From an uncultured Bermanella sp. (GTDB lineage Bacteria > Pseudomonadota > Gammaproteobacteria > Pseudomonadales > Oceanobacteraceae): a stretch of DNA of 56,955 bases. The stretch lies in assembly GCA_913058575.1 (NCBI GenBank), contig CAJXRF010000029.1, forward strand, positions 1-56,955, in the 5' to 3' direction. Shown here piece by piece: positions 25,334 through 33,980 of this stretch (position 1 is its first letter; every line of letters starts with the position of its first letter). The notes beneath the pieces were generated by a model. It worked only from the letters and a program-made list of their open reading frames with translations. It was not told where the DNA came from and searched no databases. A program made the translations under genes and the position numbers.

Positions 25334-26146
25334 TTAAATGATCCATCCAAAGTAAATGGCTGAAAATAAAAATGCGCCCAGAAGAAGGCGGTAAATAACA
25401 AATGGTGTCATGGATAATTTTTCAATCAGCTTTAAAAACCAATGAATGCAAATATAAGCGCTTATACAAGACACTAAAGCGCCCATGAAAATAAAACTCC
25501 AAGGAATAGGGTGAATTGTGGTGAGTAATTCGAAAGCTTTATAGCCCCCGGCCAACAAGATAAGAGGAATAGATAATAAAAAACTAAAGCGGGCAGCCGC
25601 TTTTCGCTCGTAACCTAAAAGTAAAGCCATGGTTATGGTGATGCCGGAACGGCTCGTGCCTGGAATTAATGCCATAGCCTGTGCTAGGCCAATATAAAGC
25701 GCATGAGATAAAGGCATTTGGCTTAATTGCTTAACAAGATTTTTTTGTTTGTCAGCAAATAACAGTAATAGGCCAAATATAATCGTGGTACTGGCAATGA
25801 CAGCAGCATGGCGAAGTTGATCGGCGATTAAGCCATTTAAACATAAGCCAAAGATGCCTGCCGGAATCGTGGCAATGATAATCCACCATGCAAGTGTGCC
25901 ATCTTGGCTAGGTTTATTTAAAAAAGTGCTATCAATAAAGCCTTTAAACAAATTAACGATATCGCAGCGAAAATACATCATGACCGCTAAAAGAGTGCCC
26001 ACGTGAACAGCTACGTCAAACGCCAAGCCCTGATCGGGCCAGCCTAATAGCTGGGAGGGTAAAATTAAATGTGCTGAACTAGAAACCGGTAAAAACTCGG
26101 TGAGTCCCTGTAATACAGCCAAAACAACGGCTTGCCACCACTCCAT
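25334..26146 (-). CDS. uppP: Undecaprenyl-diphosphatase UppP (BacA)
   Basis: Integral membrane phosphatase that recycles undecaprenyl diphosphate to undecaprenyl phosphate for peptidoglycan and other envelope polymers; it also gives bacitracin tolerance. The 270-residue protein has seven to eight membrane helices and the two conserved motifs: GLTEFLPVSSSAHL at about residues 15-28 and PGTSRSGITIT at about 160-170. The ATG follows AAGGAAAG. It stands between tsaB and rsmJ on the minus strand, with 3 bp to rsmJ, so the two are probably co-transcribed. Confidence 0.96.
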   Translation of the reverse strand: MEWWQAVVLAVLQGLTEFLPVSSSAHLILPSQLLGWPDQGLAFDVAVHVGTLLAVMMYFRCDIVNLFKGFIDSTFLNKPSQDGTLAWWIIIATIPAGIFGLCLNGLIADQLRHAAVIASTTIIFGLLLLFADKQKNLVKQLSQMPLSHALYIGLAQAMALIPGTSRSGITITMALLLGYERKAAARFSFLLSIPLILLAGGYKAFELLTTIHPIPWSFIFMGALVSCISAYICIHWFLKLIEKLSMTPFVIYRLLLGAFLFSAIYFGWII

Positions 26147-26189
26147 AACTTTCCTTAATTACTTCGATATATTTGTAAGATAAATAATG

Positions 26190-26921
26190 TTAATTATTTT
26201 TTTGTTGTTTTTTAAATTCGACTTGTTGCTTGATGGTTTTCCAATGATTTTGTTCGCGAAGGTAACTGAGCTCCACATCTTCAGGCTTAAGTACTTGATT
26301 GCGCTGAAATAAATCAAGCGCTTTAGGAATAAGCGAGGAGGCATTTAGTATTTGATTGGCATCTTTATCAGGAATATTTTGAATAGAGGGATCTAATTTT
26401 TCAGCTAGTTTAAGCCCGTGCCCGCAAGCCGCCAAGACCTTTTGTTCACTAATGTTTAACAAGTTTAAGGTGGTATTAATTGGGCAAATTTGATCTTCAA
26501 TGCATGCCTGCATTATTTGCGTTTTATTGTCCCATTCATAACAGCCTACATATAACTCACTCATGCGAGCATCCATGATTGCTAAAACCGAATCAGCGGT
26601 TTGTTCAGTTCTTGCTTGTTGAGCCATCGCTTGTAATGTAGAAATGCCAATTAAAGGTAAGTCGCAAGCAAACCCGATACCTTGGGCGGTGGCTGCTGCT
26701 ATGCGTAATCCGGTGAAGGAGCCTGGTCCTTTGCCAAAGACTACGGCATCTAATTGTTTCGGGGCAATACCTGCTTCCTGCATCAGTGCGTTTAACATGG
26801 GGTACAGTAAACGACTATGCATACGCGGAGCCGCCTCCGTACGCTCTATTACCCGATCATTAATGTGCAAGGCAACAGAACAGCTGTCGCTGGCGGCTTC
26901 AATAGCAAGTAAATTGACCAT
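26190..26921 (-). CDS. tsaB: tRNA t6A-modification factor TsaB
   Basis: Partner of TsaD and TsaE in making N6-threonylcarbamoyladenosine at A37 of ANN-decoding tRNAs. The 243-residue protein has the ASKHA fold N-terminus (LLAIEAASDSCSVAL, residues 4-18) and the VFGKGPGSFTGLRIA motif typical of TsaB. It lacks the HxxxH metal site of TsaD, as expected. It is upstream of uppP and rsmJ on the same strand; the terminator at 27151-27182 isolates it from the histone-like gene. In Pseudomonas tsaB is next to adk and ppc, as here. Confidence 0.95.
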   Translation of the reverse strand: MVNLLAIEAASDSCSVALHINDRVIERTEAAPRMHSRLLYPMLNALMQEAGIAPKQLDAVVFGKGPGSFTGLRIAAATAQGIGFACDLPLIGISTLQAMAQQARTEQTADSVLAIMDARMSELYVGCYEWDNKTQIMQACIEDQICPINTTLNLLNISEQKVLAACGHGLKLAEKLDPSIQNIPDKDANQILNASSLIPKALDLFQRNQVLKPEDVELSYLREQNHWKTIKQQVEFKKQQKNN

Positions 26922-27150
26922 AACAAGTACTTTATTTGTAGGGTAGCTAAAAAGCTGGGGATTCTAGCATAAAAGTGCAGGGAGATAGGTTTAAAAACTG
27001 AAATTCATTAAGCGCTAGCGCTGGGGAACAAGTGCAGTTATTAAGTGAAATAAAGCATGGCTAGCAAATATTGATGTTCAATACGGTCTATAGAACTTAA
27101 TTTAGGATGAAACTAGCTTTGTAGTGGGAGTTACTTTATTGAGCCGGCAT

Positions 27151-27182
27151 AAAAAAACCGGTTTAGTTGCAACTAAACCGGT
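27151..27182 (-). terminator. Perfect palindromic terminator after the histone-like gene
   Basis: Positions 27157-27182 are a perfect 26-bp palindrome. On the minus strand it is followed by seven T residues (27151-27157), giving a textbook intrinsic terminator 30 bp beyond the stop of the AlgP-like gene. Confidence 0.88.
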
Positions 27183-27211
27183 CTTATCAGTGATTTAGAC
27201 TGATTTTAACG

Positions 27212-27901
27212 TTATTTCTTTTTCTTAGCGGCCGCTTTCTTTTTAGCCGCAGGCTTTTTCTTCGCTACCGGCTTCTTTTTAGCAGCTGGTTTTTTCTTTG
27301 CTACTGGCTTTTTCTTCGCTGCGGGCTTCTTCTTAGGAGCTGGCTTAGCCAGCGCTTTTAGCTTCGCGGCGGCCTTTTTAGCTGCAGCTTTAGTTTTAGC
27401 ATCGGCTTTTTTAGTCTTTGCTTTAACTTTTGCGGCATCTTTACGAGTTCTGGCTTTACGCCATTTACTCTCAAATGCTGCAACTGCTTTAGCAAGATCT
27501 GCCTCAGCCTTTTCGGCAAGTGAAGCTTCTAGTGCTTTTGCAGCTTCAGCAGCAGCGGCCACTGCGGCCGCGGCCGCGGCTTCAATATTAGCAGCTTGGG
27601 TTTGCTTTTTCGCTTCACGAGCACCGTCTTTAGCAGACGCGAGTGCATCTTTATGTTTTGCAACGGCTGTACGAGCAGACACGACTGCTTTTTTGGCGGC
27701 TGCGGTACCAGCAGAAGCGGCTTTTTTACGAGCAGCTACTAGCTTCTTATTGGCATCGGCTACTTTAGCTGTGCTTGCAGAAATTGCAGTATTTGCTTTT
27801 TCAGTAGCTTTAGCAGCTTTTGTTTGCGCTGAAGTAGCGACAGCAGTCACTTTTTTAGCAACGCGCTTTTTTGCTGCAGTTTTTTTACGACCTTTAGCCA
27901 T
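27212..27901 (-). CDS. Histone H1-like / AlgP-like basic repeat protein
   Basis: A 229-residue, strongly basic protein made mostly of Lys and Ala. Residues 1 to about 130 are Ala/Lys-rich with predicted long helix (KATEKANTAISASTAKVADANKK-type), and the C-terminal tail repeats the unit KKPAAKK/KKPVAKK about six times from residue 190 on. This layout matches AlgP (AlgR3) of Pseudomonas and histone H1-like nucleoid proteins, which bind DNA non-specifically through the Lys-Pro-Ala tail. The ATG follows GGGAAA. Repeat-encoding DNA (about 27215-27330) is prone to slippage and copy-number change, so tail length may vary between strains. A strong palindromic terminator follows. Confidence 0.8.
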   Translation of the reverse strand: MAKGRKKTAAKKRVAKKVTAVATSAQTKAAKATEKANTAISASTAKVADANKKLVAARKKAASAGTAAAKKAVVSARTAVAKHKDALASAKDGAREAKKQTQAANIEAAAAAAVAAAAEAAKALEASLAEKAEADLAKAVAAFESKWRKARTRKDAAKVKAKTKKADAKTKAAAKKAAAKLKALAKPAPKKKPAAKKKPVAKKKPAAKKKPVAKKKPAAKKKAAAKKKK

Positions 27902-28202
27902 AATAATTTCCCTGTGGTTGTGGAGGGTGCATCAATAAAAAAATAGTCTATAAAAGGATAAGAGCAAAGTCTTGAGGTGAAAATAAAGGATTTTTTTGAA
28001 AAAAACTACTTAATTACTGTTAAATCATAAAGATTGGCGCAAAAAATTGTGCTTTTTATTAATTTTTAGAAAATAAATAAATTTGGAGGCGGGTCTTTTA
28101 AAAATTCTAATTTGGCTTTTAAGTCACTTTAAAAAGCCAAACTAATATTTAAAAGGGGAGAAAAAGTAGGTAATAAAACTGAATTACCTACTTTTTCTTT
28201 GC
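27902..28202. other. AT-rich intergenic region between hemH and the AlgP-like gene
   Basis: This 301-bp stretch carries the promoter side of the AlgP-like gene and the downstream end of hemH. It holds two hairpins: the hemH terminator at 28161-28196 and a second stem, 28111-28120 pairing with 28132-28141 around an 11-nt loop. No ORF with a ribosome-binding site was seen in it. Confidence 0.6.
28161..28196 (-). terminator. Terminator after hemH
   Basis: Positions 28161-28174 and 28183-28196 form a perfect 14-bp stem with an 8-nt loop directly beyond the hemH stop. The left arm begins with five A residues, so the minus-strand transcript ends the stem in U residues, and more T follows. Confidence 0.8.
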
Positions 28203-29165
28203 TTAATTCTTTAGAAAAGGGGTCACTAACTTGTGCATCATTTCAATATGTAAGTGGGTATTATTCAGCGCGGGGATGTAATTATATTGTTTTCCGCCAT
28301 TTGTTAAAAAAATATCTCTGTTTTCAACAGCGATTTCTTCTAAGGTTTCCAAGCAATCAGCACTAAATGCAGGGCAAATAATATCAACCGATTTAACTGA
28401 AGAGTTTGCCCATTTCTCTAATGTTTTATCGGTATAGGGTTGTAACCACTGTGTAGGGCCAAATCGACTTTGGAAGGTTAATTGGAATTCTGATTTTTCT
28501 AAACCAAGTGAATGTGCCAGTAGCTCAACCGTTTTTTTAATTTGCGCTTCATATGGATCACCTTGATCTACATATATTTGTGGAATGCCATGAAAAGACA
28601 AAAGTAATTTTTCGGCCTTACCATTTTCTTGCCAATGCTGCTGAATATTTGCCGTTAAAGCTTCAATATAAGTTTCACTTTGGTGATAATCTTTAATTAA
28701 ATGAATCTCAGGCAAGTTACGAGTTTTTTTAATGAAATCAGCCACCTGGTCGAATACGGCACCTGTTGTGGTTGCTGAATACTGGGGAAACAAGGGCAAA
28801 ACTATGACCTTTTGATAATTCTTTAAAGCCAAGTCATCTAGGCATGTTCTTAAAGAAGGTTGCCCGTATGTCATCGCTAGAAATACATCAGCTTTGTCTT
28901 TTACTAAACTTTGTAACGCATCTCGTTGTTGCCCACCTATGGTACGAATTGGGCTATCACCTTGCCATATACTTTCATAGAGCTTGGCAACGCGCTTAGG
29001 CCGAGTATTGAGAATGATGCCGTTTAAAATGACCCACCACAGTGGATTGCGTTTAATAATGCGATCATCCCATAGAAACTCTTTTAAATATCGGCGAACT
29101 GCCGATTTAGTGGGAGCGTCTGGCGTTCCCAAATTCACCAAAATGACCGCTGTGTGTTGTGACAT
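28203..29165 (-). CDS. hemH: Ferrochelatase
   Basis: Inserts Fe2+ into protoporphyrin IX to form haem, at the inner-membrane face. The 320-residue protein starts with AVILVNLGTPDAPT and carries the catalytic-His segment LLSFHGIPQIYVDQGDPYE and the CPAFSADCLETLEEIA signature. No C-terminal [2Fe-2S] cysteine cluster is visible, as is usual for this group. It lies between adk and the AlgP-like gene with terminators on both sides, so it is probably a single-gene transcript. Confidence 0.97.
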   Translation of the reverse strand: MSQHTAVILVNLGTPDAPTKSAVRRYLKEFLWDDRIIKRNPLWWVILNGIILNTRPKRVAKLYESIWQGDSPIRTIGGQQRDALQSLVKDKADVFLAMTYGQPSLRTCLDDLALKNYQKVIVLPLFPQYSATTTGAVFDQVADFIKKTRNLPEIHLIKDYHQSETYIEALTANIQQHWQENGKAEKLLLSFHGIPQIYVDQGDPYEAQIKKTVELLAHSLGLEKSEFQLTFQSRFGPTQWLQPYTDKTLEKWANSSVKSVDIICPAFSADCLETLEEIAVENRDIFLTNGGKQYNYIPALNNTHLHIEMMHKLVTPFLKN

Positions 29166-29472
29166 GTAAAATACTCAGGAATAAATAATGATTGCTATGA
29201 TAAGTCATTTTTATTGAATTACGAAGTGTGTCACAAGGCTCTTTGAGCTAATTGGGTTTAACGTAAAGGCATGAATAGAATTTAAGTGAAAGGAGGGTCC
29301 TGCGAGAGAAAAATAATGCGATTTAGCCAATATAAATCAAAATTTAACAAAAAATCAGGGGCAGGCTAAAAGAATGTAGTGCCCATAAAAAGGGTGTTTA
29401 GTCGTCGTGGTGAGACGAAAACCAAAAAGCCAGCGAATAGCTGGCTTTTTGGTTTACTCATAAAGTGAGTAT
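29166..29472. other. Intergenic region between adk and hemH
   Basis: About 307 bp. The only clear element is the adk terminator at 29420-29454. The rest should hold the hemH promoter on the minus strand; I did not see a convincing -35/-10 pair or a translated small ORF. Confidence 0.6.
29420..29454 (-). terminator. Terminator after adk
   Basis: Positions 29420-29434 and 29440-29454 form a perfect 15-bp stem with a 5-nt loop, about 19 bp beyond the adk stop. The distal arm ends in T-rich sequence on the minus strand, and the symmetry would allow it to stop plus-strand transcription too. Confidence 0.85.
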
Positions 29473-30117
<645 letters not shown>

Positions 30118-30485
30118 TCATGTGTCCTTAAGTTATTTCGAATCAATCTCTAAATAAACCTGTTAGCTCAGCCTAGCAGAGGCGGCGAAAGTTGATTTAG
30201 ACATTGCTCGGATTTTACTACGAGCCATAAATAATTGGTTAAAAAACAATCATCTAGCTTGAAAAAACGCCCACAATACCTGACAGGGATATTAAGGGCA
30301 AGTGAATGGGGCGGGCCGAGAAGGAGCTTTTTTATGGATTAAGCCCTAAGCCCAGCTATCATAGTGCTTGCACAAATACCGCCCCATACGTCACAGCAGT
30401 ACTATAGGGTTATGAGGGGGAATTTTTTGAAGGGCAGGGGGTCGAAATATCCGTTACCGCCCCTGCTTTAATTCATGTAGAAACG
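30118..30485. other. Intergenic region between ppc and adk
   Basis: About 368 bp. A 7-bp GC-rich stem (30434-30440 with 30460-30466, 19-nt loop) lies 20 bp beyond the ppc stop and may end the ppc transcript, but it has no T-tract. The half nearer adk must contain the adk promoter. A 5-bp stem at 30206-30225 is too weak to call. No small ORF with a credible ribosome-binding site was seen. Confidence 0.5.
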
Positions 30486-33122
30486 TTACCCGGTATTGCG
30501 CATGCCAGCCGCTATACCTGCCATAGTGACTTTTAAAGCATGCTCTAGTTCAGCGTTATTTTTACCAGCTGGTTGTCGAGTCCGAAATAAAAGTTCAGCT
30601 TGCAAATAATGCAAAGGGTCGGTGTAGGGGTTTCTGACGGCCATGGATTCACGAATGACAGCGGTGTTTTGCAGTAAGCTATCTTGTTGTTTGATGTCTT
30701 TAACAATTGAAATTGCTTGTGCAAGTCGCTGTCGTAGTTGAATGCCCAGAGTTGTTGAGTGATCACCAATGAGCCTACTTTCATAATAAGCGGCAATGCT
30801 GCTGTCGGTTTTACTGAGTACCATCTCAAGCATGTCAATAAAGGTCTCAAAAAACGGCCATTCTTTGCTCATAGCTTGTAATTCAGAGAGCTTTTTATCC
30901 TCTATAAATGTTTGTAAAGCCGCTTCGCTTCCCAGCCACGCAGGCAACATTAAGCGAATTTGCATCCAAGCAAAGATCCACGGAATGGCCCTTAAACTTT
31001 CAACGCCACCACTGGCATTTCGTTTTGCTGGTCGTGATCCTAAAGCCAGTTTCCCTAATTCCTGTTCGGGAGTCACCGCTCTAAAGAAAGACACAAAGTC
31101 TTCGTTCTCGCGCACTATTTCACGGTAACTGTTTAACGCGGTAAGGGACATGGCCTCCATATTTTGACGCCACTGTGGCTTGGGGTTTGGTGGCGGAAAT
31201 TCAGTGGCCATTAATACCGCTGACATATAAACCTGTAAAGAGCGGTGTGCCACATCTGGGTTGCCAAATTTAAAACGAATCATCTCTCCTTGTTCGGTGA
31301 CTCTTATGCGCCCCAAAACAGAACCAGGCGGTTGAGAAAGTATTGCGCCATGTGCAGGGCCACCACCACGGCCTACAGTGCCGCCACGCCCGTGAAAGAG
31401 CATTAATTGTGTTTGGTGTTTCTCGCAAATCGAGACCAGTTCCTCTTGAGCTTTATATTGTGCCCAGCATGCCGCTAATTGGCCGGCATCTTTAGCGCTG
31501 TCGCTGTAACCAACCATTACCATTTGATGGCCCTGTGTGTAATTTTTATACCAAGGCAGTTCTAATAAAGCCTTTATGCTGGCACCAGCGTGGGTGAGGT
31601 CATCTAAAGTTTCAAATAGCGGGGCAATGGGTATCGCGGTTTTTTGCCCTGACATTTTCAATATCAGCGCCACCGCTAAAACATCACTGGGCGCGCCAGC
31701 CATGGAAATGACATAACTGGCAAAGCAATCATCAGGTTGAGCGGCGATAACCTGACAAGTGTCCAAGACTTCTTTTACCAAGTCACTGGGTTGCCAATTT
31801 AATGGCAACAAAGGCCGCTTGCTTTGTAATTCTTTAAGTAAAAATTCTTGTTTTTCAATTTCACTCCACTTCCCATATTCACCGAGTTCTAAAAACTCGG
31901 TTAACTCTTCAAAGACCTGAGCATGACGGGTACTTTCTTGGCGAATATCTAAAGGACAAAGTGTGAGGCCAAAGGTTTGCGCGCGCCTAATGGTGTCTAA
32001 AAGTTTGCCGTTGGCTACGATCTCCATGCCGCAATCCAGCAAGGATTGATAACACAGTTTTAAGGGTTCAATTAAGCTGGATACATGAAAAATGGGCGGC
32101 AGTGGCTCTAACCCTGGTTGTTTATTCAAAGCATTCTGAGACCAAATTCGGGTTTCTTTTAGTCTTTCTCTTAATTCGTGCATTAAGCAGCGATAGGGTT
32201 CCGCAACGTCTCCCACGACGGCTTTTAATGTTTCATTGCAGTTTTGCATGGATAAATCATTGGTGAGTTCCTGAATGTCGCGCAGGTATAAATCGGCGGC
32301 CATCCAACGCCCTAAATAAATGACATTTGTTGTGACCTTTGCTGTGACATTTGGGTTGCCATCACGATCTCCTCCCATCCATGAACAAAATCGGAAGGGT
32401 TGTGCGGTTAGAGGCAATGGTAGTTGCCCTTGCTCTAAAAGTGTTTGGTCAAGATCGCGATAAAAATCAGGAAGTGCTTGCCAAAGGGAGCCTTCAATGA
32501 CGGCAAATCCCCATTTTGCTTCGTCTTCAGGTGTGGGCCGGGTTTGCCTTATTTCATCGGTATACCATATTTGCGCAATGACTTGTTTAAGCTTACCTAG
32601 GGTTTTATTGCGCTCAAAAGCAAAGGGCAGGGTGTCTAATGCATTTAGCGCTTGTAATATGAGATCGTATTTTTGAATTAGGGTCCGTCTCGTGACCTCT
32701 GTGGGGTGAGCGGTAAGCACTAATTCAATTTGCATTTCAGATAAGCGTTTAGATAAATCGGAAGGCGTGAGTTTATTAGAAAGTTGCTTTAATACTTGCC
32801 CTAATTGGGTTCGGTAGGTTTCGCCCTCTAATCGCCGTCTTCTCACGACATCATGGTACTGTTCCGCAATGTTGGCTAGATTTAGAAACTGGTTAAACGC
32901 TCTGGTCATGGGTGTGATGTCTTCATCGGCCAGATTGTTAAGTGCTTTTATCAATTCCTGCGGGGTCGTTTGTTGTTGGGCACGAGCTTGTTTGGCGAGT
33001 GTGCGAACTTGTACTATTTTATCGACAAATTCCTCGCCCTTATCCTGCTCAATTACCTCACTGAGCAAATCGCCCAATAAACGTACATTGTCTTTCAATG
33101 CGCTATCTAAAAGTTCATCCAT
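30486..33122 (-). CDS. ppc: Phosphoenolpyruvate carboxylase
   Basis: Anaplerotic enzyme that carboxylates PEP to oxaloacetate with bicarbonate. At 878 residues it is full length. The catalytic His lies in LTAHPTEVTRRT (about residue 139), and the other conserved segments are GGDRDGNPNVT, GYSDSAKDAG, and the Gly-rich FHGRGGTVGRGGGP loop with its essential Arg. The C-terminal end MRNTG is the canonical terminus. The start ATG at 33120-33122 gives the family-like N-terminus. A TATAAT on the minus strand at 33278-33283 may be its -10 element. Confidence 0.98.
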   Translation of the reverse strand: MDELLDSALKDNVRLLGDLLSEVIEQDKGEEFVDKIVQVRTLAKQARAQQQTTPQELIKALNNLADEDITPMTRAFNQFLNLANIAEQYHDVVRRRRLEGETYRTQLGQVLKQLSNKLTPSDLSKRLSEMQIELVLTAHPTEVTRRTLIQKYDLILQALNALDTLPFAFERNKTLGKLKQVIAQIWYTDEIRQTRPTPEDEAKWGFAVIEGSLWQALPDFYRDLDQTLLEQGQLPLPLTAQPFRFCSWMGGDRDGNPNVTAKVTTNVIYLGRWMAADLYLRDIQELTNDLSMQNCNETLKAVVGDVAEPYRCLMHELRERLKETRIWSQNALNKQPGLEPLPPIFHVSSLIEPLKLCYQSLLDCGMEIVANGKLLDTIRRAQTFGLTLCPLDIRQESTRHAQVFEELTEFLELGEYGKWSEIEKQEFLLKELQSKRPLLPLNWQPSDLVKEVLDTCQVIAAQPDDCFASYVISMAGAPSDVLAVALILKMSGQKTAIPIAPLFETLDDLTHAGASIKALLELPWYKNYTQGHQMVMVGYSDSAKDAGQLAACWAQYKAQEELVSICEKHQTQLMLFHGRGGTVGRGGGPAHGAILSQPPGSVLGRIRVTEQGEMIRFKFGNPDVAHRSLQVYMSAVLMATEFPPPNPKPQWRQNMEAMSLTALNSYREIVRENEDFVSFFRAVTPEQELGKLALGSRPAKRNASGGVESLRAIPWIFAWMQIRLMLPAWLGSEAALQTFIEDKKLSELQAMSKEWPFFETFIDMLEMVLSKTDSSIAAYYESRLIGDHSTTLGIQLRQRLAQAISIVKDIKQQDSLLQNTAVIRESMAVRNPYTDPLHYLQAELLFRTRQPAGKNNAELEHALKVTMAGIAAGMRNTG

Positions 33123-33486
33123 AATGCTTTCCTAAGATAAGTGACGGCGATTAGCTGAGCCGAAAAAGTAGCTTACTTACATAGCTTCTCTATTTGAGAG
33201 AGTGGTTGTGTCTGAGATAAACACTTTTATATCTTGTCAGTGTGTTGATAGCAATGCTGTCTTCGTCAATGAAAACGATTATAGGCACAGTTTTATTGGG
33301 TAAAGTGAAAGGGTTCTGCCTAAGAAATAATATTTCGTACTTTCAAAGGTTGGAAAATAATTAAAATTAAGAGCCTCCTTAGGCCGAGTGTATTAAAAAT
33401 GTAAAAATGCGTAATTTTCTCTGTGCGTTTTTTGAAGCTCGACTAAACTAATAACAAAGCATATCGATCACTAAGAGGGTCTATTA
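33123..33486. other. Divergent intergenic region of ppc and the 115-residue gene
   Basis: About 364 bp between two divergent genes, so it should hold promoters in both directions. The ppc -10 candidate is at 33278-33283. The half nearer 33486 is AT-rich, but no clear paired -35/-10 could be assigned. No small ORF of interest was seen. Confidence 0.5.
33278..33283 (-). promoter_or_regulatory. Possible -10 element of the ppc promoter
   Basis: A perfect TATAAT on the minus strand, about 155 bp upstream of the ppc start. The -35 region at proper spacing matches poorly, so either an activator is needed or this is a chance match. Confidence 0.35.
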
Positions 33487-33834
33487 ATGAAGGTCAGGGA
33501 GCTTATGAATTCATGGGAATCCAATAGCCAACACAACGAAGGGGAAGAGAAATACCAATTGCGTTTACCCCGCCGAGACGCAGCAAGAGTGGAAGCACTT
33601 ACCAGTTTATATCCAGGCTTAAACAAGAATGAAGTAATGGCTCAGCTCGTAGAGGTGGCTCTAGATGAAGTGGAGCGGCAAATGCCTTATAAGCAAGGCA
33701 GTAAAGTCGTCTCAGTGGATGAGCAGGGTGACCCCTTGTACGAAGATGTGGGACTAACCCCAAGGTACTTAGAGCTCAGGCATCAGTTTGCTCAAGGGCT
33801 AACAGGTAAGAAAAACCGTTTGATGGGTAAGTAA
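33487..33834 (+). CDS. Small conserved hypothetical protein next to ppc
   Basis: A 115-residue soluble protein with no membrane segment or signal peptide. The middle (about residues 20-65: KYQLRLPRRDAARVEAL followed by NKNEVMAQLVEVALDEVER) reads like a short strand followed by two helices, a layout seen in ribbon-helix-helix DNA-binding proteins; this is only a resemblance. I recall a conserved hypothetical at the same place next to ppc in Pseudomonas. The ATG at 33487 follows AGAGGG; a second in-frame ATG at 33505 with AGGGAG is an alternative. It is divergent from ppc and convergent with plsB. Confidence 0.75.
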   Translation: MKVRELMNSWESNSQHNEGEEKYQLRLPRRDAARVEALTSLYPGLNKNEVMAQLVEVALDEVERQMPYKQGSKVVSVDEQGDPLYEDVGLTPRYLELRHQFAQGLTGKKNRLMGK

Positions 33835-33980
33835 TGAGCGGAATAGCAGAAGTACGACAATTAATTAGCCAAGAGGAGATTCATTAAAAAATTAATAACA
33901 GGCGTTTAAAGTGTGGTAAGAGAAAGCTAAAGCGCCGGCATAATGGCCGACGCTGCATTTAATTAGGTGAAATACCGAGG

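Noticed and set aside
27011-27022. 12-bp palindrome AGCGCTAGCGCT upstream of tsaB
   Set aside because: Short, self-repeating GC-rich motif without promoter context; could be chance.
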